Below are positions 15,202 through 22,569 of a stretch of DNA of 32,397 nucleotides, in pieces (positions within the stretch are counted from its first letter, which is position 1; the number at the start of each line of letters is the position of its first letter). Below the pieces are notes generated by a model that was not told where the DNA came from, searched no databases, and saw nothing but the letters and a program-made list of their open reading frames with translations. The stretch covers positions 1 to 32,397 of the forward strand of contig CAJUKL010000025.1 of the NCBI GenBank assembly GCA_910587195.1, in the 5' to 3' direction. Made by a program: the position numbers and the translations under genes. This DNA comes from an uncultured Clostridia bacterium (GTDB lineage Bacteria > Bacillota > Clostridia > Lachnospirales > Anaerotignaceae).

Positions 15202-16800
15202 CTAATACAATGTTTGATTTTCTCCAATATTTTTTGCATCTGAAACAATGGTGTCATAAGCCCGTAATTCATAGGAACTACTACCCGGGCTTACAATCGT
15301 ATATTCTTCATTTTGTCCTAAAATGGTAATTGTTGTAAATTTAGCAATCGAACTGTTTCCCACAAAAACGCCCTTCATTGTTTCTACCTCACTAATGGCA
15401 TAACTTGTAGCATTTTCGTTTATCACATAACTTCCATCGCTGTCTTGTGTTCCTTGTAATATGGTATCTCCTACTTTTAAATTACTAAAGTCCTGCACAA
15501 CATAACCAAAACCTTCCGCTTGGCTATATCTTGTCAGTTGTAAAGATACAAATTCACTTTTTCCATTGGTAACTTTATAAACACCCTGCTGCCCTGTATT
15601 TTCCTCTATAATACAAGCAACTGGAATTTTTAACACTGTTTTTTCTATAATTGCGCTATTTGGTATTTTAATGCCCTCTAAGGAGGTACTTTGTACCCGG
15701 AAAGAAATATTTCTTAAGCCAATTACGTTTAAAATATCTTGTGTTGCACTAAAAACAACCCTAGCTTCTTTTTCATTAATGGAAAGCGTTTCCACCACTA
15801 CTGGAAATCTTTTTTCTTCATCATTGATGGTGGTATATAAATATTTTGTATTTCCTTCCTGCCAGCCGCTTACTACTTCTGGCGGCAAATAAGAAACCAC
15901 ATACCATTTATTACTTGTTACAATTTTAAACATTACTTCATTTTCTTCTACTGCACCTGTTTTTGAAAGATATTTTGGGGTCACTTGAGAAGAAACTTGT
16001 TTTTGTTCTATAGCATCTAAATTTTCAGGAGTCAAAACATCTTCCTGCCCATCAATTTGAAAAGAAAGTAAACCACTTTTTTCTGCTTTCACGGTAGAAA
16101 TACTGTTCGCCAACTGCTGTTCATATCTATTTTTTTCTTCTGAAAGATTGGATAAATTTTCCACATTTTCTGTCAACCAAATTTCTGTTCTTTGATTCAT
16201 TTCAGAAGTAATTTGATTTTTTAAAGAAGCAATATCCATCATATTCTCGCCCATAAATTTGCCATTATAAGCACTGATTAATTGTGTAATATTATTTTCC
16301 ACACGAGAAACATCTTCCTGAAAAATAGAAAGGTCACTTCTTTTTTGCAAATTTTTTAAAATATCTTTATCAATAGTATCAATTTTGTTTTCTATTGCAG
16401 AAGAAGTTTCTTCATCTCTGATAATACATATGGTTTCTCCTTTTGGCACTTTTTCATTTTCAGAAAAATTATAAACCGGCATCCCTGCTCTATCACTGGT
16501 TACAAGATATTCTTCCCTTACAATCAAGCCTTTTAAAGCAGAAGCATTTTCAATACTTCCATATGTTACCATTTCCACCGGTACAGAAGGTCTGTTTAAA
16601 AAAACTAACATGTAACCGCAAAGATAAATGGTAAAAAATAAAAATATCATAATAGTAAATATTTTATAGCTGCCTTTTGGTGCAGGCAGCCTTCTAGGAA
16701 CGCGCTGCTTTTTTACATTTTTTGTTTTTTGTGGTCTTGCTGTTTTTTTTCTTGTTATTGTTTTTTTTGTTTTTTTTCTGTTTAAATTTCCTTCTGCCAT
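15202..16800 (-). CDS. HlyD-like membrane-anchored protein of the division cluster
   Basis: A 532-residue protein that resembles HlyD/RND-type adaptor subunits. It has a strongly basic cytoplasmic N-terminus (about residues 1-45, many Lys and Arg), one transmembrane helix (about 50-70) and a large external part. The external part contains a lipoyl-like segment (GMPVYNFSENEKVPKGETICII), coiled coil (about 135-235), and C-terminal beta domains (IKIPNSAIIEKT, GVYKVTNGKSEFVSLQL, LKVGDTILQG). No cognate ABC or RND transporter is next to it. It heads the ylm-type operon, so a role at the septum or envelope is possible, but that is inference. The ATG at 16800 has GGAGGG five bases upstream; the in-frame GTG two codons earlier overlaps that site. 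A vegetative-type promoter lies about 40 bases upstream. Confidence 0.85.
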   Translation of the reverse strand: MAEGNLNRKKTKKTITRKKTARPQKTKNVKKQRVPRRLPAPKGSYKIFTIMIFLFFTIYLCGYMLVFLNRPSVPVEMVTYGSIENASALKGLIVREEYLVTSDRAGMPVYNFSENEKVPKGETICIIRDEETSSAIENKIDTIDKDILKNLQKRSDLSIFQEDVSRVENNITQLISAYNGKFMGENMMDIASLKNQITSEMNQRTEIWLTENVENLSNLSEEKNRYEQQLANSISTVKAEKSGLLSFQIDGQEDVLTPENLDAIEQKQVSSQVTPKYLSKTGAVEENEVMFKIVTSNKWYVVSYLPPEVVSGWQEGNTKYLYTTINDEEKRFPVVVETLSINEKEARVVFSATQDILNVIGLRNISFRVQSTSLEGIKIPNSAIIEKTVLKIPVACIIEENTGQQGVYKVTNGKSEFVSLQLTRYSQAEGFGYVVQDFSNLKVGDTILQGTQDSDGSYVINENATSYAISEVETMKGVFVGNSSIAKFTTITILGQNEEYTIVSPGSSSYELRAYDTIVSDAKNIGENQTLY

Positions 16801-16839
16801 AAACACCCTCCTTTACGTTACGCATTTAGGCATTGTTTT

Positions 16840-16868
16840 ATTATAATACAATTTTTCAAATAGGTAAA
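16840..16868 (-). promoter_or_regulatory. SigA-type promoter of the HlyD-like/yggS/sepF operon
   Basis: On the minus strand, TTTACC (complement of 16863-16868), a 17-base spacer and TATAAT (complement of 16840-16845). It is 40 bases upstream of the first start codon and faces away from spoIVA. Confidence 0.7.
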
Positions 16869-16971
16869 CCCAAAATTACAAAATTATTACAAAAATATAA
16901 CAAAACTTTTATTAAAATATAATTAAAAAGTGACAAATGCATTATTTTTCAGCAAAAAAAAAGAGAAATGA

Positions 16972-16999
16972 CATATCAATACAGCACTTTTCATATATA
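16972..16999 (+). promoter_or_regulatory. Candidate SigE promoter of spoIVA
   Basis: CATATC (16972-16977), a 14-base spacer and CATATATA (16992-16999) match the SigE pattern (-35 near ATATT, -10 near CATACA-T). spoIVA is a SigE-dependent mother-cell gene in Bacillus. The start codon is 78 bases downstream. The region is AT-rich, so chance matches are possible. Confidence 0.5.
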
Positions 17000-17077
17000 T
17001 TGTATGGATACATTTTTAAAAAATTTTTCCAAAAAAGAATATTTTCAAAGTTTTCACTTTAATAAAGGAGGAGTTAT

Positions 17078-18559
17078 ATGGAACAATTTGATATTTACAA
17101 AGATATTGCAGAACGAACAGATGGCTGTGTTTATTTGGGAATTGTGGGGCCTGTCCGTACTGGAAAATCTACTTTTATCAAACGCTTTATGGATTTATTG
17201 GTATTGCCAAACATAGAAAACAATTATGCAAGAGAGCGTGCACAAGATGAATTACCACAATCTGCTTCTGGAAAAAATATTATGACAACGGAACCCAAAT
17301 TTGTACCAAATGAAGCAGTTGCAATTACTGTGGGAGATGATGTAAATTTAAAAGTACGTATGATTGATTGTGTTGGCTATATTGTGCCAGAAGCAGAAGG
17401 ACATATGGAGGAAGAAAATATACCTCGTATGGTACATACACCTTGGTCACAGGAACCTATGCCTTTTTTAGAAGCAGCCGAATTAGGAACAAAAAAAGTC
17501 ATTACAGACCATTCTACGATTGGCATTGTTATCACTACAGATGGCAGCGTGACAGATTTATCAAGGGAAGGTTATGAAGATGCAGAACAAAGAGTAATTT
17601 ATGAATTAAAACAAATTGGAAAACCTTTTATTGTGCTTTTAAATACAGCAAGACCTTACAGCGATGATACGCTTTCCTTGCAGCAGGAGCTATCCGAAAA
17701 ATATAATGTTCCTGTAGTACCAGTAAACTGTGCACAATTAAAAAGCGAGGACATTAAAAATATACTGGAAAAAGTGCTTTATGAATTTCCTATGAAAGAA
17801 ATCCGCCTTCACTTTCCAACATGGATTGAAACATTAGAAGAAAATCACTGGTTAAAACAAAGTATTATCACAAGTTTAAAAGATTTAATGAATGCAGTTG
17901 AAAAATTAACAGATGTAAAAGAAAATCTTGATACTTTGGAACAAAACGAGTACATAAAAAAAGCCTATACCGATGGTATTATGTTAGGGGAAGGTGCCAT
18001 TGATATTGCTTTATCTGTAGATGACAGTTTATTCTATAAAATATTGAGTGAAACCATTACTATGCCGATTGAAAATGATTCTCAATTAATTTCCACCATA
18101 AAAATGCTTTCTGACATCAAAAAGAAATATGATAAAATAGAGTCTGCCCTTCATGATGTTAAAAGAAAGGGATATGGTGTTGTTTCTCCTGTTTTTGAAG
18201 AAGTAAAATTAGAACAGCCAGAAGTATTTAAGCAAGGTTCTCGCTTTGGAATCAAATTAAAAGCAAAAGGAGAATCTATCCACATGATTAAGGCAGACAT
18301 TGAAACAGAAGTTTCTCCTATCATAGGAAATGAAGAACAGTCTAAAGAATTTATTGATAGTCTTATTCAAGACTATGATGTAAACCCACAAAAGATATGG
18401 GATTTAAACATTTTTGGAAGGACTTTACAATCTATGGTAAGTGATGGTATGCAAAATAAAATCTACAGAATGCCGGAAGAAGCACAACTTAAGTTGCAGG
18501 AAACATTGCAAAAAATCGTAAATGAAGGTAATGGCGGATTGATTTGTATTATATTATAA
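17078..18559 (+). CDS. spoIVA: Stage IV sporulation protein A (spore coat morphogenetic ATPase)
   Basis: SpoIVA polymerises on the outer forespore membrane in an ATP-dependent way and forms the base on which the coat is built. The 493-residue length is normal. The N-terminal TRAFAC-type domain has Walker A GPVRTGKST at residues 24-32, the switch region MIDCVGYIVPEAEGHMEE and FIVLLNTARPYS. A helical middle domain and the C-terminal membrane-targeting part follow, ending in GGLICIIL. AAAGGAGGAG sits upstream of the ATG. It is monocistronic and divergent from the division operon. Its terminator now lies about 370 bases downstream, beyond an IS-like remnant. Confidence 0.97.
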   Translation: MEQFDIYKDIAERTDGCVYLGIVGPVRTGKSTFIKRFMDLLVLPNIENNYARERAQDELPQSASGKNIMTTEPKFVPNEAVAITVGDDVNLKVRMIDCVGYIVPEAEGHMEEENIPRMVHTPWSQEPMPFLEAAELGTKKVITDHSTIGIVITTDGSVTDLSREGYEDAEQRVIYELKQIGKPFIVLLNTARPYSDDTLSLQQELSEKYNVPVVPVNCAQLKSEDIKNILEKVLYEFPMKEIRLHFPTWIETLEENHWLKQSIITSLKDLMNAVEKLTDVKENLDTLEQNEYIKKAYTDGIMLGEGAIDIALSVDDSLFYKILSETITMPIENDSQLISTIKMLSDIKKKYDKIESALHDVKRKGYGVVSPVFEEVKLEQPEVFKQGSRFGIKLKAKGESIHMIKADIETEVSPIIGNEEQSKEFIDSLIQDYDVNPQKIWDLNIFGRTLQSMVSDGMQNKIYRMPEEAQLKLQETLQKIVNEGNGGLICIIL

Positions 18560-18582
18560 AAAAATTTAACCAAATTTAGCAA

Positions 18583-18926
18583 GAATTCTTCCGCCTCTAT
18601 AGGCGGGGGATGAATTGCGTCTTTTCTTATCAGCATAAAAAATATAAATTTTTTGTTGCCTTATAAAAATAAATAGAATATAATAAATATATTGACAAGT
18701 ACATTGACAACTGGATATATAGGGTTGCACAGAGAAACCAAATATGCGAAAACCAAGCTTCCTTCTGTGCGTAAAATGTCCAAGGTACGAATGGAAAGTA
18801 ATTCGTGAAAACCGTGGGACACACGGGGTTAGCTCGCTTATGCTTAGTACATTGGTACTATCGAAGTACTATCGAACGAGAAACCCCCACCTTTATGCGT
18901 TAGCATAGGCGGTGGGAGTATGTCAC
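18583..18926 (+). mobile_element. IS200/IS605-like remnant with omega-RNA-like right end, no tnpA/tnpB
   Basis: The left part is a hairpin (CCGCCT-CTAT-AGGCGG at 18591-18606, with AATTC/GAATT extending it). The right part has ACCGTGGGACACACGGGGTT-AGCTCG, whose GTGGG, GGGGTT and CTCG can pair with CGAG-AAACC-CCCAC further on. Then come an AGTAC/GTACT hairpin and a terminal stem-loop CCCACC-TATGC...GCATA-GGTGGG, ending AGTATGTCAC. This resembles the 3' end of TnpB-guiding omega RNAs in clostridial IS200/IS605 elements. The roughly 100 bases between the ends carry no transposase gene. It is probably an internally deleted element. The putative guide position directly abuts the spoIVA terminator. 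This remnant and the terminators account for the gap between spoIVA and the next gene. Confidence 0.6.
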
Positions 18927-18932
18927 GCGTTC

Positions 18933-18968
18933 AAAAAGAGATAAAAACAATTTTATCTCTTTTTTATT
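18933..18968 (+). terminator. Terminator on the plus strand (probably spoIVA)
   Basis: AAAAAGAGATAAAA (18933-18946) pairs perfectly with 18951-18964 around a four-base loop and is followed by more T residues. It lies about 370 bases after the spoIVA stop, with an IS-like remnant in between. Confidence 0.8.
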
Positions 18969-18981
18969 TTATGTTTCTAAT

Positions 18982-19009
18982 AAAAAAACGTGTCAACAAT
19001 GACACGTTT
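18982..19009 (-). terminator. Terminator of the small helix-turn-helix gene
   Basis: AAACGTGTCA (18986-18995) and TGACACGTTT (19000-19009) form a 10-bp stem with a four-base loop. On the minus strand it is followed by seven T residues. It overlaps the stop codon of the gene at 19008-19307. Confidence 0.8.
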
Positions 19010-19307
19010 AAAATTCAATTTGTTTTTGCAAAGTAAAAATGTTTCTAACACCTCCATCAGAACGCTTTTCCTGCTGCAATGAAATATAGCCACATTTTAC
19101 AAGCAGTTGAAAATGTGTCCGATACACTTCTTCTGTCATATTTAAGTCAGCTAAAATTTTATCTTGCGCCGGAAAAAGAGAGGCTTTGCCTTCTGAAAAA
19201 CTACAAAAATAAGCATAAATGGATTTTGCAAGAGCAGAAAGACGTCTATCCTCCATAATCAAACGGGGGATATAGCCATATCCTTTTTCATAAATATTAT
19301 GTCGCAT
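19008..19307 (-). CDS. Small helix-turn-helix (replication-initiator-like) protein
   Basis: A 99-residue protein starting MRHNIYEKGYGYIPRLIM. It matches the small winged-helix proteins (GYG-IPR-VM-D-RL---AKAIYAYF) that are common on clostridial conjugative elements and plasmids and resemble the N-terminal domain of replication initiators. The helix-turn-helix is about residues 50-75 (FPAQDKILADLNMTEEVYRTHFQLLVKCGYI), with a wing ending RNIFTLQ. The ATG at 19307 has AAAGGAGG six bases upstream; the longer frame has no such signal. It stands alone between an IS-like remnant and a repeat copy, with no other plasmid or conjugation genes nearby, so it may be a relic of a mobile element or a resident regulator. 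Confidence 0.75.
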   Translation of the reverse strand: MRHNIYEKGYGYIPRLIMEDRRLSALAKSIYAYFCSFSEGKASLFPAQDKILADLNMTEEVYRTHFQLLVKCGYISLQQEKRSDGGVRNIFTLQKQIEF

Positions 19308-19340
19308 AGTATCCTCCTTTTTTGTGAATTTATCGTTGAA

Positions 19341-19506
19341 CAAAAAACTTTATCTTTTGCGAACGGAACAGAACAAAATTTTTAACCGCTGGTGCTCTGT
19401 TGTTGTTCAGCTACAACTAGCGTTCAATGTCATTATGCAGCTACAAAACGAAGTTTTGCACAAAAGTTCTTTGCTTACTTTCTTTCAAGAAAGTAAGCAA
19501 AGATTC
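19341..19506 (+). repeat. Dispersed palindromic repeat, copy D, overlapping the ybaK 3' end
   Basis: Module order matches copy F and the reverse of copy E: AACTTTATCTTTTGC, GAACGGAACAGA, TTAACCGCTGGTGCTCTGTT, CAGCTACAAAACGAAGTTTT, GCACAAAAGTTCTTTGC, and the hairpin. The hairpin here is the longest in the window: a perfect 15-bp stem TCTTTGCTTACTTTC with its complement at 19468-19503 around TTTCAA. Its right part encodes the end of the ybaK-like gene. It is oriented opposite to copy E, 2.2 kb away. Confidence 0.85.
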
Positions 19507-19926
19507 AGGCGCAATTAATATTTGTTGTCCTCGAATCCCTGCACTTACGGCAATTTTATCAAAAAGAATCGCTGTTTCATCAATATATGTTGGATATTTC
19601 TTTTTCATGCCAATGGGAGAACAGCCGCCTCTTATGTAGCCTGTTAGTGCTAATAACTCTTTTACATGTGTCATTTCTACTTTTTTGTTTCCTGAAATCG
19701 CAGCCGCCTTTTTTAAATCTAATTCTGCATTTACAGGAATACAAAAAACAAGAATACCTGTTTTATCTCCTCTTGCTACCAGTGTTTTAAAAACCTGCTC
19801 TGCTGGTAACCCGATACATTCTGCTGCATGAACTCCAGAAAGATTGTTTTCATCATATTCATATTCTGCTGTTTCATACGCAATTTTATGTTGTTCTAAT
19901 AATCGCATTGCATTTGTTTTTGTCAT
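19441..19926 (-). CDS. ybaK: YbaK/EbsC-family Cys-tRNA(Pro) deacylase
   Basis: A predicted trans-editing deacylase that hydrolyses mischarged tRNA. The 161-residue protein has family motifs: the N-terminal MTKTNAMRLLEQHKIAYE, GLPAEQVFKTLVARGD, VFCIPVNAELDLKKAA with the conserved Lys, GYIRGGCSPIGMKKKYPTYIDE, and AGIRGQQILIAP. The ATG at 19926 is preferred because AAAGGAAG lies just upstream; a second ATG seven codons earlier lacks one. The last 20 or so residues (FLKESKQRTFVQNFVL) and the stop codon are encoded by dispersed repeat D, replacing the usual family ending. It begins 13 bases after the lipoprotein stop and is probably in the same transcript. Confidence 0.92.
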   Translation of the reverse strand: MTKTNAMRLLEQHKIAYETAEYEYDENNLSGVHAAECIGLPAEQVFKTLVARGDKTGILVFCIPVNAELDLKKAAAISGNKKVEMTHVKELLALTGYIRGGCSPIGMKKKYPTYIDETAILFDKIAVSAGIRGQQILIAPESLLTFLKESKQRTFVQNFVL

Positions 19927-19939
19927 AACTTTACTTCCT

Positions 19940-21235
19940 TTATTCATCTAATATAATAAAAGTAGGGGCGTTTTTATTATCTAATTCCATAGAATTAATT
20001 GCATCTGATGCGGATTTTACTTTTTTAATATCCCAATCCTCATTTTGCTTTTTGCCTAAATATTTTTCCCCACCATAAAGCACAATATAACAATAATTTG
20101 TTGTTGCACAAATATATTCTACTTGTGTTTGCTGCTCTATCAGTTCATAAAATATCATAGATTTTAGTATTTCTGAAAAATCTGCTATCATATCATTTTT
20201 ATAAAAAGAAATGTTATAAGGTGGTAATAAAGATAAATTAAAATCTGGTAATACACTGTTAATTGCATAATCTAAATTGGATTGCACATCTAAATTACTA
20301 ATTGCGACTTCCCAAAAACCATCTTCATTCACCAATACATATTGCTTAACATTACTTGTTGTATTTCTGGTGGAAAATGTTACAACAGCATATTTTTTAT
20401 CCATTCGAATATCCCTTACGTAATAATTATCATAATTTCCCTCATACACACGGATAAAATTTAATATTCTTTCATATTCCTCCATAGAAGGGGAAAGTTT
20501 TGTAACTGCTCCATGAGAAGCCTCATATTTATTTAACAGTTTTTGGTAACTTTCTTCTGAAATAACGCCTATTTTTTCTTTGGAAGAACAAAGCATGACT
20601 TTATTTCCAGAGGGTTGCCTAATTGCTGTAAAAATGCCGACATTTAAAGCAGAAGATGGTACTTCTATATCCTCTATATCGCTGCCTTTCAATAGTAAAA
20701 TATCGCAAGGAAAGTCAGAAAAATCTTCTCCTAAAAAACCATGATTTATGAAATAATTTATTGTCACATAAGAATCTGTACTACTATTGTAAAGTTTTCC
20801 TTCTTTGCTTAATAAAGTAAAACCATTTCCATTATTTTGATAAAAAGTTGCTGCTGTTTCGGCTACTGTTTTTAATTTTGTCCAATATTGAGATTCTCCC
20901 CAATTCAAAAAAGAAGTTGTTTTTGGTTTTTCGTATTTATCTTTGGGTAATTCTTTTGGTATCTCTTTTTCTTTTTCCTTTTCCTTCTCTCCTTTTTTTT
21001 CTTCTTTTTCTGTTTGTTCTTTTTCTACTTCTTCCTTTTCTGGTTCTGATGGTTGTATTTCATTTTTTTGCTGTGGTACTGCTGGGTTACTTTTTTTGGA
21101 CACTCCTTCTGCAATAATAACTTGTCCCATTTCTTTAGAGGGCTGTTTTGCAGTTGGTGTATCTTCTACTGTAGCTTCACAAGCAGTAATAAAAAACACC
21201 ATAAAAGCAGAAAAAAATTTTAAAAGTTTATTCAA
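19940..21235 (-). CDS. Predicted lipoprotein of unknown function
   Basis: I do not recognise this protein. It has a lipoprotein signal peptide: MNKLLKFFSAFMVFF, then ITAC with the lipid-modified Cys at residue 19 in the preferred frame. A linker of about 95 residues rich in Lys, Glu and Pro follows (KEEKKGEKEKEKEKEIPKEL), suited to crossing the cell wall. The C-terminal part, about 300 residues, has mixed alpha/beta character with FLNWGESQYWTKL and GFWEVAISNLDVQSNLDYA. The start is uncertain. The TTG at 21235 has AAGGATGA five bases upstream, whereas the ATG at 21244 directly abuts the AAAGG and would be poorly spaced. The gene overlaps the end of the small acidic-protein gene and precedes ybaK, so the three are probably one operon. 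Confidence 0.8.
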   Translation of the reverse strand: MNKLLKFFSAFMVFFITACEATVEDTPTAKQPSKEMGQVIIAEGVSKKSNPAVPQQKNEIQPSEPEKEEVEKEQTEKEEKKGEKEKEKEKEIPKELPKDKYEKPKTTSFLNWGESQYWTKLKTVAETAATFYQNNGNGFTLLSKEGKLYNSSTDSYVTINYFINHGFLGEDFSDFPCDILLLKGSDIEDIEVPSSALNVGIFTAIRQPSGNKVMLCSSKEKIGVISEESYQKLLNKYEASHGAVTKLSPSMEEYERILNFIRVYEGNYDNYYVRDIRMDKKYAVVTFSTRNTTSNVKQYVLVNEDGFWEVAISNLDVQSNLDYAINSVLPDFNLSLLPPYNISFYKNDMIADFSEILKSMIFYELIEQQTQVEYICATTNYCYIVLYGGEKYLGKKQNEDWDIKKVKSASDAINSMELDNKNAPTFIILDE

Positions 21236-21641
21236 TATAATCATCCTTTTTCTCTGCTATGACTTCATATACAGAATAGAGTTCTTTTTGATGTGCTTGC
21301 AATATGGTGCACAATTTTTGTTCCATTTCCTGTTGATTTTCCAAAAAGGGAAAGGTTACCAGCCAAACAGGATTATATTCTTCTTCTAATTCTTCTATGC
21401 TATCCACAAAAGGTTTTACTGTTTCCATGTCATAATAATCTAATATTGCATTATATTCCCAATCTTCCACATCACATTCACAAGTTAATTTCATAAAAAC
21501 AGTCATTTTTTGCTCTATTTGTTCTGCATAGATATTAAGCATCATATTTTGTTGTTCTCCCAAATGATAAGAACATAATTCTTTTTCTAAAAAGCCTGTT
21601 TGCTTATCTTTCAGCATAATTACAATGATAGTTTCGTCCAT
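21228..21641 (-). CDS. Small acidic conserved protein of unknown function
   Basis: A 137-residue, acidic, soluble protein without signal peptide or membrane segment. Visible features are MLKDKQTGFLEKELCSYHLG, a CECDVEDWEYNAILDYYD motif that looks conserved, and a C-terminal helical part. I have the impression of a Lachnospiraceae-restricted uncharacterised family but cannot name it with certainty. The ATG at 21641 has GGGAGG six bases upstream; the longer frame has none. It is the first gene after a strong promoter and its end overlaps the lipoprotein start, so translation is probably coupled. Confidence 0.8.
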   Translation of the reverse strand: MDETIIVIMLKDKQTGFLEKELCSYHLGEQQNMMLNIYAEQIEQKMTVFMKLTCECDVEDWEYNAILDYYDMETVKPFVDSIEELEEEYNPVWLVTFPFLENQQEMEQKLCTILQAHQKELYSVYEVIAEKKDDYIE

Positions 21642-21707
21642 GAAATACCTCCCTTTGTTGATAAAATGATTGAAAATAGTACAAAATATCATATCATGTA
21701 TTTTTTT

Positions 21708-21736
21708 ATTATAATACCTAGCACAAAGAAATGCAA
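21708..21736 (-). promoter_or_regulatory. SigA-type promoter of the acidic protein-lipoprotein-ybaK operon
   Basis: On the minus strand, TTGCAT (complement of 21731-21736), 17 bases and TATAAT (complement of 21708-21713). The -35 box directly abuts the first hairpin of repeat copy E. Confidence 0.75.
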
Positions 21737-22074
21737 CTTACTTTCTTGAAAGAAAGGTAGCAAAGAACTTTTGTACAAAACTTTGTTTTGCTGCTGTGTG
21801 TTGGAGTTGGATGGTTGTTGTGGTTGAACGACAACAGAGCATTAGCGGTTAAAACTTAAAATTTGTTCCGTGTGCGAAGGAAAAAGTTTTTTGTCCAACT
21901 TTTTTTCAAAAAAGTTGGTGGAGTTTGAAGGTGCAAAACGTCCAGTGGACGTTTGTTCTGCACCGACCGGAGCGAAGCGTAGACAACGCCTCAAGGTTTT
22001 CACGCTTGCAAGTGTGTTTTTGAAGGGGTGCAGCGTAGACTTTGATAAACTTTTTACAAGTGAAAAAAGTTCCC
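21737..22074 (-). repeat. Dispersed palindromic repeat, copy E (long form, about 340 bp)
   Basis: One of two long copies. In plus-strand order: an imperfect hairpin (CTTACTTTC with GAAAGGTAG), CAAAGAACTTTTG, ACAAAACTTTGTTTTG, a TTGGAGTTGGA and GTTGTTGTGG segment, GAACGACAACAGAGC, GTTCCGTGTGC, the stem CAACTTTTTTCAAAAAAGTTG, AAACGTCCAGTGGACGTTT, ACCGACCGGAGCGAAGCG, a CACGCTTGCAAGTGTG hairpin, and ACTTTTTACAAGTGAAAAAAGT. Copy F carries the same modules in the same order, inverted. It fills most of the 558-bp gap between the acidic protein gene and ylxM; the rest holds the two divergent promoters. Confidence 0.88.
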
Positions 22075-22121
22075 CTATTAAAAAAATGCTTGTTTAGCCA
22101 CTCCTGAAAGTATAAAAATGC

Positions 22122-22150
22122 TTGACAGCACTTTTAAAATATGATACTCT
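22122..22150 (+). promoter_or_regulatory. SigA-type promoter of the ylxM-ffh operon
   Basis: TTGACA (22122-22127), a 17-base spacer and TACTCT (22145-22150), 50 bases before the ylxM start. The -35 is a perfect consensus and the -10 is weaker. Confidence 0.65.
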
Positions 22151-22199
22151 ACTTGAGGTGAAGCTAAAATACTTTACAGCCTGATGTGGAGGCGATAAC

Positions 22200-22553
22200 T
22201 TGAGGGAAATTTTACAATTAACATTACTTTATGATTTCTATGGAGAGTTATTGACAGAAAAACAAAAGTTAGTATATGATATGTACTATCAAAATGACTT
22301 GTCACTTTCTGAAATTGGAGAAGAACTTTCTATTAGCCGTCAAGCTGTTCGTGACCAGATAAAAAGAGTAGAAAGTATATTGCAAAACTATGAAAAAAAA
22401 TTGCAGCTAGTAGAAAGATTTTTAAAACAAAAAAAAGCAATCCAACAAATGAAACATATCATGGAAGAACTGGAAAGAGAAGAAACCCTCTCTTGTAAAG
22501 CAAAACATAACATTGAAATGATTCAAAAAATTGCCGCTGAAATGATAGGCTGA
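22200..22553 (+). CDS. ylxM: YlxM/p13-family SRP-associated DNA-binding-like protein
   Basis: YlxM is a small helix-turn-helix protein encoded beside ffh in most Firmicutes and linked to SRP function. In this 117-residue protein the sigma-like motif is typical: LTEKQKLVYDMYYQNDLSLSEIGEELSISRQAVRDQIKRVE, about residues 19-60. A Lys/Glu-rich coiled-coil tail follows. The start codon is TTG, with GGAGG seven bases upstream; no ATG precedes the conserved region. ffh starts 16 bases after the stop. Confidence 0.92.
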   Translation: MREILQLTLLYDFYGELLTEKQKLVYDMYYQNDLSLSEIGEELSISRQAVRDQIKRVESILQNYEKKLQLVERFLKQKKAIQQMKHIMEELEREETLSCKAKHNIEMIQKIAAEMIG

Positions 22554-22569
22554 ATAAAGGAGAGAATGT

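Noticed and set aside
18742..18909. Possible tnpB 3' remnant reading ...ENRGTHGVSSLMLSTLVLSK
   Set aside because: A frame of about 55 codons is open across the structured right end, but I cannot match it confidently to a TnpB C-terminus, and the bases are better explained by RNA pairings. It is not annotated as a pseudogene.
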